From assembly GCF_016908595.1 (NCBI RefSeq), contig NZ_JAFBEC010000009.1:1-64000 (forward strand): a DNA stretch of 64,000 nt. The letters run 5' to 3'. The translations under genes and the position numbers were made by a program. The DNA comes from Geomicrobium sediminis (lineage in GTDB: Bacteria; Bacillota; Bacilli; Bacillales; Marinococcaceae). The notes below the pieces were generated by a model, which worked only from the letters and a program-made list of their open reading frames with translations, did no database searches and had not been told where the DNA came from. The first letter of the stretch is position 1, and each line of letters opens with the position of its first letter. Of this stretch, positions 17,634 to 25,204 are shown piece by piece.

Positions 17634-17957
17634 ATGATGAAATATTTAATATATCTGTTCATTGTATTTGGATCGGTTTTCATCCTTTCTGGGTGCGGTC
17701 AAGAAACAATTGAAGATAGTTCTAAAACAAGTACAGACTCATCGGAAAATTTAGAATCTGTTTCGTTTAAAATAGATGGGTTTACTTGAGTATCTTGTGC
17801 ATTTACGGTGAGGTCCGCCGTTTCCAATTTAGAGGATGTTCAAAATGTAGAGGTTGAAGGTTCAGGAGAAACTCAACTTACATTTGATTCATCAAAGATT
17901 AGTTTAGATGAAATTGAAAAAGTAATTACTGATTTAGGGTATGAGATAAGAAAGTAG
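17634..17957 (+). CDS. merP: MerP-like mercury-binding lipoprotein, predicted selenoprotein (UGA at codon 52)
   Basis: A frame from the ATG at 17634 to the TAG at 17955 (107 codons) with one in-frame TGA at 17787-17789. It has a lipoprotein signal ending ILSGC (Cys21), a short Ser/Thr-rich linker and a heavy-metal-associated domain from about residue 42. Its metal motif reads GFT-U-VSCAF, where the family has GMTCxxC: the first metal Cys is encoded by TGA. The rest of the fold is complete ([14 protein letters not shown], then [15 protein letters not shown]). A hairpin with GGTC in the loop follows. It would sit outside the membrane, bind Hg(II) through Sec and Cys, and hand it to MerT. The start at 17637 is equally possible. 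Confidence 0.85.
17805..17821 (+). promoter_or_regulatory. Candidate bacterial SECIS element in merP
   Basis: ACGGTG, loop AGGTC, CGCCGT: six pairs including one G-U. The stem starts 15 bases and the GGTC loop 22 bases after the TGA. This patch is strikingly GC-rich and uses AGG, TCC and GCC codons in an otherwise AT-rich gene, as expected if base pairing rather than codon use shapes it. Confidence 0.75.
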
Positions 17958-17989
17958 GAAAAATTAAGATAAAACAGGAGGATGACTAC

Positions 17990-19630
17990 ATGAATAAATT
18001 CAAGATAAATATTCAAGGAATGACTTGTACGGGTTGTGAAGAGCATGTAGCTGTAGCACTTGAAAAAATAGGTGCTAGAAATATTGAAGCTAGCTTTCGT
18101 CGTGGTGAAGCAGTATTTGAATTATCCGATGATATTGGGGTTGAAATTGTAAAAAAGGCAATTGATGAAGCAAAATATCAACTAGGAGAAATAGAAGAAG
18201 TTTCACCACAAGAAAATGTGGTGTTGGGTGATGATGGAGATTATGACTTACTTATCATTGGTTCTGGTGGGGCTGCTTTTTCGGCTGCGATTAAAGCAAT
18301 TGAATACGGGGCAAAAGTAGGCATGATTGAGCGTGGAACGGTTGGGGGAACATGTGTAAATATTGGTTGCGTGCCATCAAAAACACTTCTTAGAGCTGGG
18401 GAAATCAATCATTTAGCAAAAGTTAACTCATTTACGGGTTTGCAAACTTCAGCTGGAGAAGTGGAATTAGCACCTCTAATTAAGCAGAAAAATAAATTAG
18501 TGAGTGAGCTTAGGAATCAAAAATATGTTGATTTAATTGATGAATATGGCTTTGATTTAATTGAAGGTGAAGCAAAGTTTGTTAATGAAAATATAGTTGA
18601 AGTTAACGGGAAGAAACTTTCAGCAAAGCGTTTCTTAATTGCAACGGGGGCTTCTCCTTCTTTACCGTCGCTTTCAGGACTTGAAGAAGTGGATTATCTA
18701 ACAAGTACAACACTACTTGAATTAAGAAAGGTGCCAAAGCGATTAACGGTTATCGGTTCAGGATATATCGGAATGGAGCTTGGGCAACTGTTTCATAATT
18801 TAGGTTCAGAAGTAACACTTATGCAAAGAAGTGAGCGACTTTTAAAAGAGTATGACCCAGAGATTTCAGAAGCAGTAGAAAAAGCGTTAATTGAACAAGG
18901 TATAAACCTTGTCAAAGGGGCAACTCTTGAGCGTGTAGAACAAGTCGGAAAGCTAAAAAAGGTTCATGTAACAATAGATGGTAAGAAAAAAGTTGTGGAA
19001 TCAGAGCAGTTACTTGTTGCAACAGGAAGAAAACCAAATACGGATTCTTTAAATTTAAGTGCAGCAGGGGTTGAAGTCGGAAAACGAAAAGAAATCCTGA
19101 TAAATGATTATGCTAGAACAAGTAATGAAAAGGTTTATGCAGCAGGAGATGTAACATTAGGACCTCAATTTGTCTATGTAGCAGCCTATGAAGGTGGACT
19201 TGTTGCGGATAATGCGATTGGTGGATTAAATAAAAAATTAGATTTATCGGTTGTTCCTGGTGTGATATTTACAAATCCATCGATTGCAACGGTTGGTTTA
19301 ACAGAGGAACAAGCAAAAGAAAAAGGCTATGAAGTAAAAACCACTGTATTACCTTTAGATGCCGTTCCAAGAGCGATTGTAAATCGTGAAACAACAGGTG
19401 TTTTCAAGCTAGTTGCTGACGCGAAAACATTAAAAGTCCTTGGGGTTCATATCGTATCTGAAAATGCAGGTGATGTGATTTATGCAGCGACATTAGCCGT
19501 TAAATTTGGTTTAACTGTTGAGGATTTAAAAGAAAGCCTTGCACCATATTTAACAATGGCAGAAGGATTAAAGCTGGCTGCACTTACCTTTGATAAAGAT
19601 GTATCGAAATTATCTTGTTGTGCAGGATGA
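17990..19630 (+). CDS. merA: Mercuric reductase MerA
   Basis: 546 residues. An N-terminal NmerA heavy-metal domain ([10 protein letters not shown], residues about 10-19) precedes a flavoprotein disulfide reductase. FAD-binding [10 protein letters not shown] lies near residue 92, the redox pair [13 protein letters not shown] near 125, the NADPH-binding [10 protein letters not shown] near 255 and the second FAD segment YAAGDV near 385. The C-terminal Cys pair (KLSCCAG) passes Hg(II) to the active site. It reduces Hg(II) to volatile Hg(0) with NADPH in the cytoplasm. AGGAGG precedes the ATG. Last gene of the operon; no merB (organomercury lyase) follows. Confidence 0.97.
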   Translation: MNKFKINIQGMTCTGCEEHVAVALEKIGARNIEASFRRGEAVFELSDDIGVEIVKKAIDEAKYQLGEIEEVSPQENVVLGDDGDYDLLIIGSGGAAFSAAIKAIEYGAKVGMIERGTVGGTCVNIGCVPSKTLLRAGEINHLAKVNSFTGLQTSAGEVELAPLIKQKNKLVSELRNQKYVDLIDEYGFDLIEGEAKFVNENIVEVNGKKLSAKRFLIATGASPSLPSLSGLEEVDYLTSTTLLELRKVPKRLTVIGSGYIGMELGQLFHNLGSEVTLMQRSERLLKEYDPEISEAVEKALIEQGINLVKGATLERVEQVGKLKKVHVTIDGKKKVVESEQLLVATGRKPNTDSLNLSAAGVEVGKRKEILINDYARTSNEKVYAAGDVTLGPQFVYVAAYEGGLVADNAIGGLNKKLDLSVVPGVIFTNPSIATVGLTEEQAKEKGYEVKTTVLPLDAVPRAIVNRETTGVFKLVADAKTLKVLGVHIVSENAGDVIYAATLAVKFGLTVEDLKESLAPYLTMAEGLKLAALTFDKDVSKLSCCAG

Positions 19631-19637
19631 TAAAAGA

Positions 19638-19661
19638 GGTTCCCAATTGGGAGCCTTTTTT
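19638..19661 (+). terminator. Terminator of the mer operon
   Basis: GGTTCCC, loop AATT, GGGAGCC, then TTTTTT, seven bases after the merA stop. Confidence 0.85.
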
Positions 19662-19697
19662 AGTATGGATAAAAAGGTAATGAAAGTGACTCTTTTT

Positions 19698-19760
19698 ATT
19701 ACGCAGTACAACGATACTGTTCAATAGGATATTCAATAATCGGGCGCTATTGTTGAATAA
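19698..19760. repeat. Repeats B and A right of the mer operon
   Basis: At 19698-19725 a weak hairpin ATTACGCAGTA/TACTGTTCAAT resembles repeat B. At 19730-19760 the palindrome TATTCAATAATC GGGCGC TATTGTTGAATA resembles repeat A. The order is the mirror of that at 16362-16428, so the two pairs frame the mer genes. Confidence 0.5.
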
Positions 19761-19869
19761 GACATTAAAATTCTCAATTTGTTGTAGTAAATGAAGTCAT
19801 TTGTAGTACAAAAAGGATAGGTGGAGCGATTCCTAATATGCTCCTCTAACCCTTATTTTTATACTATAT

Positions 19870-19904
19870 AATGTCTGACATCAAATAGAAATCTATGTAG
19901 TACA
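19870..19904 (+). repeat. Candidate right end repeat of the transposon
   Basis: AATGTCTGACATCAAATA with AGTACA downstream, the counterpart of 11649-11680 in the same orientation. Confidence 0.45.
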
Positions 19905-20019
19905 ATAGATTCTAAGAAATTTCTTGACTTTTAATAAAAAAAGATTGATCAAAATGGATTCTTTCTTATGGAATATGGCTAAATTTTTATAAAAAGTTTG
20001 ATCACTTTCTAATGTGATC

Positions 20020-20046
20020 TTCAACAATCGCGCCTCTATTCTTGAA
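20020..20046. repeat. Third copy of palindromic repeat A
   Basis: TTCAACAATCGCGCC followed by TCTATTCTTGAA, related to the copies at 16362 and 19730. It lies outside the candidate right end repeat, so the element may extend to here. Confidence 0.5.
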
Positions 20047-20163
20047 CAGTCATTTCATTTCTGATTGAACTCATAATATAAAGGGTGCAATTGCGGAACA
20101 TTCCCTAAAAAATACCCTTTGGAATTATCTTATCCATAGGGATTAAACTTCAACTAATTCTTG

Positions 20164-20499
20164 TTATTCTTCAAGTGTACCAACAGTTGGCAAGTCTTCC
20201 AATACATCAGTCCCATGTGGAGCTTGTTCTATTTCTTCAGTATGGTCCTCACCAGCCTCTAATCCACCAGCGGGAGCGTGTTCTCCGCCTTCCCATTCGT
20301 CAACATCTGTAACGTCGTAAACGACTCCATCAACCGCTACATAAGCATCGTTTCCATCTTGCCCATCATATTCTCCAAGTTCTTCCAATGTAAATTCTTG
20401 ACCTCCTTCAGCTTCATCTCCTTCACCCGTTGCTTCTTCTCCGCCGCAAGCAGCAAGTAGCATGACTGAGCTGCCAAGAATCATTGCTATTTTTTTCAC
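20164..20499 (-). CDS. Lipoprotein with cytochrome b5-like heme/steroid-binding domain
   Basis: 111 residues: signal peptide with lipobox LLAAC (Cys18), an acidic linker, then a cytochrome b5-like fold from about residue 36 (FTLEELGEYDG, NDAYVAVDGVVYDVTDVDEW). GGEHAPAGGLEAGEDHTEE carries candidate heme His residues. Similar small lipoproteins occur in Bacillota; their partner is unknown. AAGGAG precedes the ATG. Very acidic, as expected for exported proteins of a halophile. Stands alone right of the mercury element. Confidence 0.85.
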   Translation of the reverse strand: MKKIAMILGSSVMLLAACGGEEATGEGDEAEGGQEFTLEELGEYDGQDGNDAYVAVDGVVYDVTDVDEWEGGEHAPAGGLEAGEDHTEEIEQAPHGTDVLEDLPTVGTLEE

Positions 20500-21497
20500 A
20501 GAAAACCCACTCCTTAAATCAAATATATACTAATGGTTTCTCCATATATACAAATAATATAACATTTCGAGTTTGGTCCTAAATAGACATTTCATAGATT
20601 TGTCAGTTTTAATGCAACTGGGATTTTATATTTATAAGTGATTATCCAAAGGGGTAAATCTTCGCAACCTTTTTATAAACGTCGAGACTGTATTTTAAAA
20701 CCACAGTTGACAGGAGTAGAAAAATCAGATGTCTTCATAGTACGGGAGTAGGAAGGTGACCAAACACCTTGTGAACGGAAGGGAGACGACCTCGTGGCTT
20801 CGCACTTGTTATAGTGTGTAATGATAACCGTTACGTTACTGCGGTAAGGGAATGGAAGATGCACAATGAAAAGTGTGAAATAAACGTGAGTGAACACGTT
20901 GGTAAGCCGTATGCCTTAGTAGGGCACGTGGTTTGGTCAGGGGGTAGCCATGAAAGTGGTTACCACTATTTATTACGAATTAAGAAGTCTGGGGTACTTA
21001 ATGGACCACTTTATTTATAGGAGCATTCCTGTTAGTAAAAATTTGAGGTTTGAACACAAAAGAGCTCCTTATTATAGTGCGGAATGTTCGATGAGTACTT
21101 ATTTCGGTAAAAAATAGGAGTAAAAAACAAATAAATAATTATACAAGGTTCGCAATATATAATTGAAAATGGGCTTTCATTCGCTGAAATGGCTTTATAC
21201 TGAATCCCCCTAAAAAGTCGAATATCCCCCATATCACTGTATGAATGGCTTCTTCATTATAGCCACATTATTTTAATCTTACAATTTAAATTCAACGCCA
21301 TGTATTCAAGCATTAATAATTTCGTCACAACCTCTTATGGCCAAGTGTGTTCTAGTATTAAATCACATTCTTTTTACAAAGTGAAAATCTCCATTATTTC
21401 TCCACATTTTTATTTTAAAGTAAGTCCTAGTTTTTTAGATTGTATAAATCAGTTATTGAGAGTCTAACATATACATTTTCGGGAGGAAGGTTCTTAA
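20500..21497. other. Intergenic region with a group II intron remnant
   Basis: No gene with a family match. The part at about 20690-20975 looks like structured RNA debris; its right end resembles domains V and VI of a group II intron (next entry). The rest to 21497 is AT-rich, with the promoter of the DUF418 gene near the end. Confidence 0.45.
20904..20972 (+). ncRNA. Group II intron 3' end remnant (domains V and VI)
   Basis: AAGCCGTATGCC ... GGCACGTGGTTTGG matches the catalytic domain V pattern (AGCCGTATGC stem, short loop, GCACGTACGGTTT), but two bases (AC) of the lower right strand seem lost. A following hairpin GGTAGCCA/TGGTTACC at 20944-20964 fits domain VI. No intron-encoded reverse transcriptase is present, so it is a dead fragment. 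Confidence 0.45.
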
Positions 21498-22622
21498 ATG
21501 GCCACACTCAAGAATGGAGCCCGAGGTCAAAGGATAGAAATTTTAGACCAAATGCGCGGAATTGCTTTATTAGCAATTTTTTTAGTAAATATATCCGGGC
21601 TTGCTTCAGTAGCGACTGAAGATCAGACTCCATTAAATGAATTCGTTAAAGATGTTCTATCAATCCTATTAGGAGATAGCGCAAGGCCACTGTTTGCATT
21701 TATGTTCGGAATTAGTCTAATTCTTATCTATGAAAGACTACAAGCTAAAGGCTTTAATCCACACCCAACGTTATTACGAAGGCTGTTGTTGCTCTTTTTT
21801 GTTGGGGCAATTCATGGGTATTACATTTGGGCAGGTGACATCTTGCTTATGTATGCCATGGCAGGCTTTGTTCTACTATTGTTTATGAAGCTGCCTGAGA
21901 AATGGTTACTTATGTTGGCATTGGTTTTTTGGCTGGGTATGGCGGTAGGTATGGATGTTCTCAACTCCTTCACATCTTATAATCTTGATCTGGAGGAATG
22001 GCTTAAAAACCTGTTAGGTCCAGCAAAATCTCTAACGGGAACCGAGTATCTCATTATTGAATTTTCTTCTATGGTAAATCATTTGGGCTTTTTCTTGTTT
22101 GGAATGTACGTATATAAGAAAAAATTATTTTCACTAGTAGCAGAACGTAGAAAGCTAATGTGGTTCATTGCATTTATTTTTATTACTGTTGGTTTGGTGG
22201 GAAAAATAGGCTTTTATTATGAAGTAGATACATTCTTATTGAATAATATGTATAATTTTTACTCGTTTGTTGTAACCATTGGAGCGATAATAAGCATTAT
22301 TCTTTGGGATACGAGCAGATCAATGATAACAAATTCACTTTTGCTATTTTCTGCGGTCGGTAAAATGACTTTTACTAATTATCTTATGCAGTCTCTTATA
22401 TTCGTTAGTTTGTTTACACAAAGTGGTAGGTCGATTTTTGAAGGTGTCGGGATTTGGGCAGAACCCAGTTATATTTTCGCCCTTAGTGTAGGTGTTTTAT
22501 TATTTGCCGTACAAATGATTTTTAGCTACCTATGGTTGAAAAAGTTCTATTACGGTCCCTTTGAATGGCTTTGGAGAATAGGAACATATGGAAGAAAAAT
22601 TCCCTTAAGAAAAATGTATTGA
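21498..22622 (+). CDS. DUF418 family membrane protein
   Basis: 374 residues with about ten membrane helices. The N-terminal RIEILDQMRGIALLAIFLVNI and the later SARPLFAFMFGISLILIYERL are typical of the YeiB/DUF418 acyltransferase-like membrane family, and the C-terminal KMTFTNYLMQSLIFV and FSYLWLKKFYYGPFEWLWR belong to the DUF418 domain. The biochemical role is unknown; members are often found near stress or metal genes. GGAGGAAGG precedes the ATG. Same direction as lgt, about 130 bp upstream of it. Confidence 0.88.
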   Translation: MATLKNGARGQRIEILDQMRGIALLAIFLVNISGLASVATEDQTPLNEFVKDVLSILLGDSARPLFAFMFGISLILIYERLQAKGFNPHPTLLRRLLLLFFVGAIHGYYIWAGDILLMYAMAGFVLLLFMKLPEKWLLMLALVFWLGMAVGMDVLNSFTSYNLDLEEWLKNLLGPAKSLTGTEYLIIEFSSMVNHLGFFLFGMYVYKKKLFSLVAERRKLMWFIAFIFITVGLVGKIGFYYEVDTFLLNNMYNFYSFVVTIGAIISIILWDTSRSMITNSLLLFSAVGKMTFTNYLMQSLIFVSLFTQSGRSIFEGVGIWAEPSYIFALSVGVLLFAVQMIFSYLWLKKFYYGPFEWLWRIGTYGRKIPLRKMY

Positions 22623-22752
22623 TTTCGAAATACTCGCCAGCACTTTCCATGCCACGAGGGGATCACATTAAATTTACTAAGGTTTGAAAAATCAATGATA
22701 TTGCTCTTTTCATTAGCTGATTAAATGACTACGATAAAGAGGAGTGAAAAAT

Positions 22753-23610
22753 ATGTTGTTATCAGCACAACCACTAAATCCTGTTGCCATTGAAATCTTT
22801 GGCTGGCCAATCTATTGGTATGGCATTATTATCATGCTTGGCGCTTTTCTTGGATACTTTTTAGCCAACCGTGAAGCGAAACGGCGGGGACTTCCCCCAG
22901 ACTTCTTTATAGATTTACTCATTTGGGTGGTTCCAATTGCAATAGTCAGTGCAAGGCTTTACTATGTTTTGTTTCGATTGGATTATTATTTGGAGAATCC
23001 AGGTCAGATATTTGCAATTTGGGAAGGTGGCCTAGCGATCCATGGAGGTCTGATTGGTGCCGTCATTACTGGTTATGTCATTTCGAAAAAACGTGGTTAT
23101 TCATTCTGGAAAGTTGCAGACATTGCAGCCCCAAGTATTTTACTTGGACAAGCTATTGGGCGCTGGGGCAATTTTATGAACCAAGAAGCCTATGGTAGGG
23201 AAGTATCAAGACAATTTCTTGAAAATCTTATGCTTCCCGATTGGATTATCACTCAAATGTTCATTGATGGCAGCTATTATCACCCTACATTTTTGTATGA
23301 GTCCATTTGGAGTTTCACTGGGGTTGGAATTCTTCTTTATTTACGAAGAGTCAATATGAGACGTGGTGAACTTTTTCTCACTTACGTCATTTGGTACTCA
23401 TTTGGTCGATTCTTTATTGAGGGGCTGCGAACGGATAGTTTAATGATCTTTGACGTGCTTCGTACTGCACAAGTCATTTCCATTGTTTTAATTGTCGGTG
23501 CTGTCATCACTATCATTTATCGAAGAAAAACAGGCTTATCTAGGATCAGGTATTTATCCGATGATTCACCGAAGAAAAAGAACAAGAATAAAAAAAAGAA
23601 AAAGAAATAG
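22753..23610 (+). CDS. lgt: Prolipoprotein diacylglyceryl transferase, accessory copy
   Basis: 285 residues with seven membrane helices. The signature [13 protein letters not shown] (near residue 138) and [14 protein letters not shown] (near 95) identify Lgt, which adds diacylglycerol from phosphatidylglycerol to the lipobox Cys of prelipoproteins. A lysine-rich tail ends it. I start it at the ATG at 22753 after AGAGGAG. The usual chromosomal lgt sits with hprK; this one stands amid lipoprotein genes (ZnuA-like, multicopper oxidase, YdhK, BNR protein), so it is probably a second copy that travels with the metal island. Confidence 0.92.
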   Translation: MLLSAQPLNPVAIEIFGWPIYWYGIIIMLGAFLGYFLANREAKRRGLPPDFFIDLLIWVVPIAIVSARLYYVLFRLDYYLENPGQIFAIWEGGLAIHGGLIGAVITGYVISKKRGYSFWKVADIAAPSILLGQAIGRWGNFMNQEAYGREVSRQFLENLMLPDWIITQMFIDGSYYHPTFLYESIWSFTGVGILLYLRRVNMRRGELFLTYVIWYSFGRFFIEGLRTDSLMIFDVLRTAQVISIVLIVGAVITIIYRRKTGLSRIRYLSDDSPKKKNKNKKKKKK

Positions 23611-23999
23611 AGAAGAGGTAAGAATGAAGACAAATAGCAAGAAGATGCTCCAAATGTTTTGAAGCAGGAATATTCCTAACTTTTGCAGTTAAGATGAACA
23701 AAAACAGCCAAAAACCGCATCAATGCTGGTTTTTGTGGCTGTTTCCTTTTGCCAAAAAGTTATAGGGGTAATCAGCCCTTTTTTCGTCCGTTAGAATTTT
23801 TTAATCTCCCCTAAATGGCAGGCATTTTTTGTTGTAATCAATCTCAGTTCACATTCTTTAAGCCCGCATTTAATGGGTACTTCTTATTTTTATTTCAAAA
23901 ACGAGGAACCGGCGCACCTTGAATTGGAAAGATGCCTTTCTCAGATGCGCTGGAAAAGGGAAGGGACTTTCCAAATGAAGCCCCCTCCAAGCGCTCCCC
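23611..23999. other. Intergenic region with a convergent terminator
   Basis: Only the terminator at 23701-23748 stands out. The stretch at 23900-23998 is GC-richer and abuts the stop of the ZnuA-like gene. No coding frame is supported. Confidence 0.4.
23701..23748 (+). terminator. Terminator after lgt
   Basis: AAACAGCCAAAAACC and GGTTTTTGTGGCTGTTT form a long stem around GCATCAATGCT, which itself can pair. Likely bidirectional. Confidence 0.85.
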
Positions 24000-24941
24000 C
24001 TACTTGTTCAAAGCCGTCTCCAACGTCTCAATATTTTTTCCCATTATGCTGAAATAGTCTTCATTATTCTCCTTGTCTTCTTCGGAAATCGATTCCAAGT
24101 TTCGAAGCACCAGGCTTTCTGCGCCGATTTCCTCCTGAATCACTTCGGTGACGGAACTGCTCACGTTATTTTCAAAAACGACGTATCCGATATCCTCTTC
24201 TTCCGCGATTTCGACGATTTCGACAAGCTTTGATTGGGACGGCTCTTCATTAGGGGAAAGACCTAGAACGCTCAATTGTTCTAATCCATAACGATCTTCC
24301 CAGTAGCCATAAGCAGCATGGGAGACAATCAACTTATCACGATCGGCCTCTGCAAAAGTCGTTTTCAACGTTTGATCGAGCGTTTCCAAATCATCTCGTA
24401 GTGCTTCATAGTTTTCCGTAAAATAAGCTTCCTGTTCCGGCCGCAACTCGACAAGTGTATGTTTAATATTCTCCGCAACTTCTATACTACGGACCGGATC
24501 CAAAAAAATATGTGGGTCGCCATCCTCATGTTCAGCCTCGTGATCTTCGTAATCTTGTTCTTGTTCATGATCATGAACGTTAGCAATTAGTTCAATGCCT
24601 TCGCCCGCACGGACCATTGCCACATCCTCATCGGCGAGCATATCTTCGGCTGTTTCAACAAAGCCCTCCATGCCTACGCCGGAATAGATAAAGGCATCGC
24701 TTTCCGCGAGTTGGATCAACTCATTGGCTGTCGGTTCAAAGGAATGCGCGTCTGCGTTCGGCGGGTAGATGGTTTCGACATTGACTTCTCTGCCGCCGAT
24801 TTTGGACGTAAAGTCTTCCAAAGCGAAAACCGTCGTGTGAATCTGTAAAGAATCCTCTTCCCTTTCATTACCCGAGCTTTCCCCTTGGCAACCGGCAAGC
24901 GCTATGCCGGAAATCATGATCATCATACATGGTTTCCCCAT
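24000..24941 (-). CDS. Zinc/manganese-binding lipoprotein, ZnuA/AdcA-like
   Basis: About 313 residues: signal peptide with lipobox ALAGC, then the cluster A-I solute-binding fold (TTVFALEDFTSKIGG, YPPNADAHSFEPTANEL with a metal His, DPHIFLDP with the second, VSHAAYGYWEDRYGL with the third). A His/Glu/Asp-rich loop lies between (NVHDHEQEQD, HEAEHEDGD), typical for zinc-binding members. It captures Zn(II) outside the cell for an ABC importer, but no permease or ATPase genes are adjacent, so it would use components encoded elsewhere. The start is uncertain: GTG at 24953 or ATG at 24941. A Zur box lies just upstream. Confidence 0.88.
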   Translation of the reverse strand: MGKPCMMIMISGIALAGCQGESSGNEREEDSLQIHTTVFALEDFTSKIGGREVNVETIYPPNADAHSFEPTANELIQLAESDAFIYSGVGMEGFVETAEDMLADEDVAMVRAGEGIELIANVHDHEQEQDYEDHEAEHEDGDPHIFLDPVRSIEVAENIKHTLVELRPEQEAYFTENYEALRDDLETLDQTLKTTFAEADRDKLIVSHAAYGYWEDRYGLEQLSVLGLSPNEEPSQSKLVEIVEIAEEEDIGYVVFENNVSSSVTEVIQEEIGAESLVLRNLESISEEDKENNEDYFSIMGKNIETLETALNK

Positions 24942-24959
24942 CCAAGTAAACACCCTTTC

Positions 24960-24981
24960 AAATAGTAATGATTACGATTTA
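24960..24981 (-). promoter_or_regulatory. Zur box
   Basis: AAATAGTAAT G ATTACGATTT is a near-perfect 10-1-10 palindrome that fits the Bacillus Zur consensus (TCGTAATnATTACGA core, one mismatch). It lies directly upstream of the ZnuA-like gene, so zinc would repress it. Confidence 0.8.
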
Positions 24982-25204
24982 AGAGTAGAGAAATACATTG
25001 TTCCTGTCAAGGATTTTCTACATTTTGCCGTCAATCTAGTATCCTGAATGCAACTACCTAAAATCACCCATATGAAGCGAGATAAATTTATTAATGAACT
25101 CATGGACATTTATTGAACTTTTTATTTAGCGCCGCTTCTTCACACAATCTATAAATTCTTGGTGTATTTTAAATATTATATTGTCAATCTAAGGAGGAGA
25201 AAAA

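Larger units (their letters stand above)
11649..19904 (+). mobile_element. Tn554-like transposon carrying a mercury operon (ends approximate)
   Basis: Contains an HTH protein, two adjacent tyrosine recombinases, a small TnpC-like protein (the TnpA-TnpB-TnpC arrangement of Tn554-type elements) and then merR-merF-merT-merP-merA. Its base composition is more AT-rich than the flanking copper and quinol oxidase genes. Tn554-type elements lack long terminal inverted repeats, so ends are hard to see. I take the two related direct repeats at 11649 (AATGTCAGACATTAAATA) and 19870 (AATGTCTGACATCAAATA) as candidate boundaries. The true ends might lie further out, up to about 20050. Confidence 0.6.

Noticed and set aside
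17328-17957. A changed genetic code with TGA as tryptophan or cysteine
   Set aside because: Many genes here end with TGA (for example merA, recT, tnpA) and Trp is written TGG throughout.
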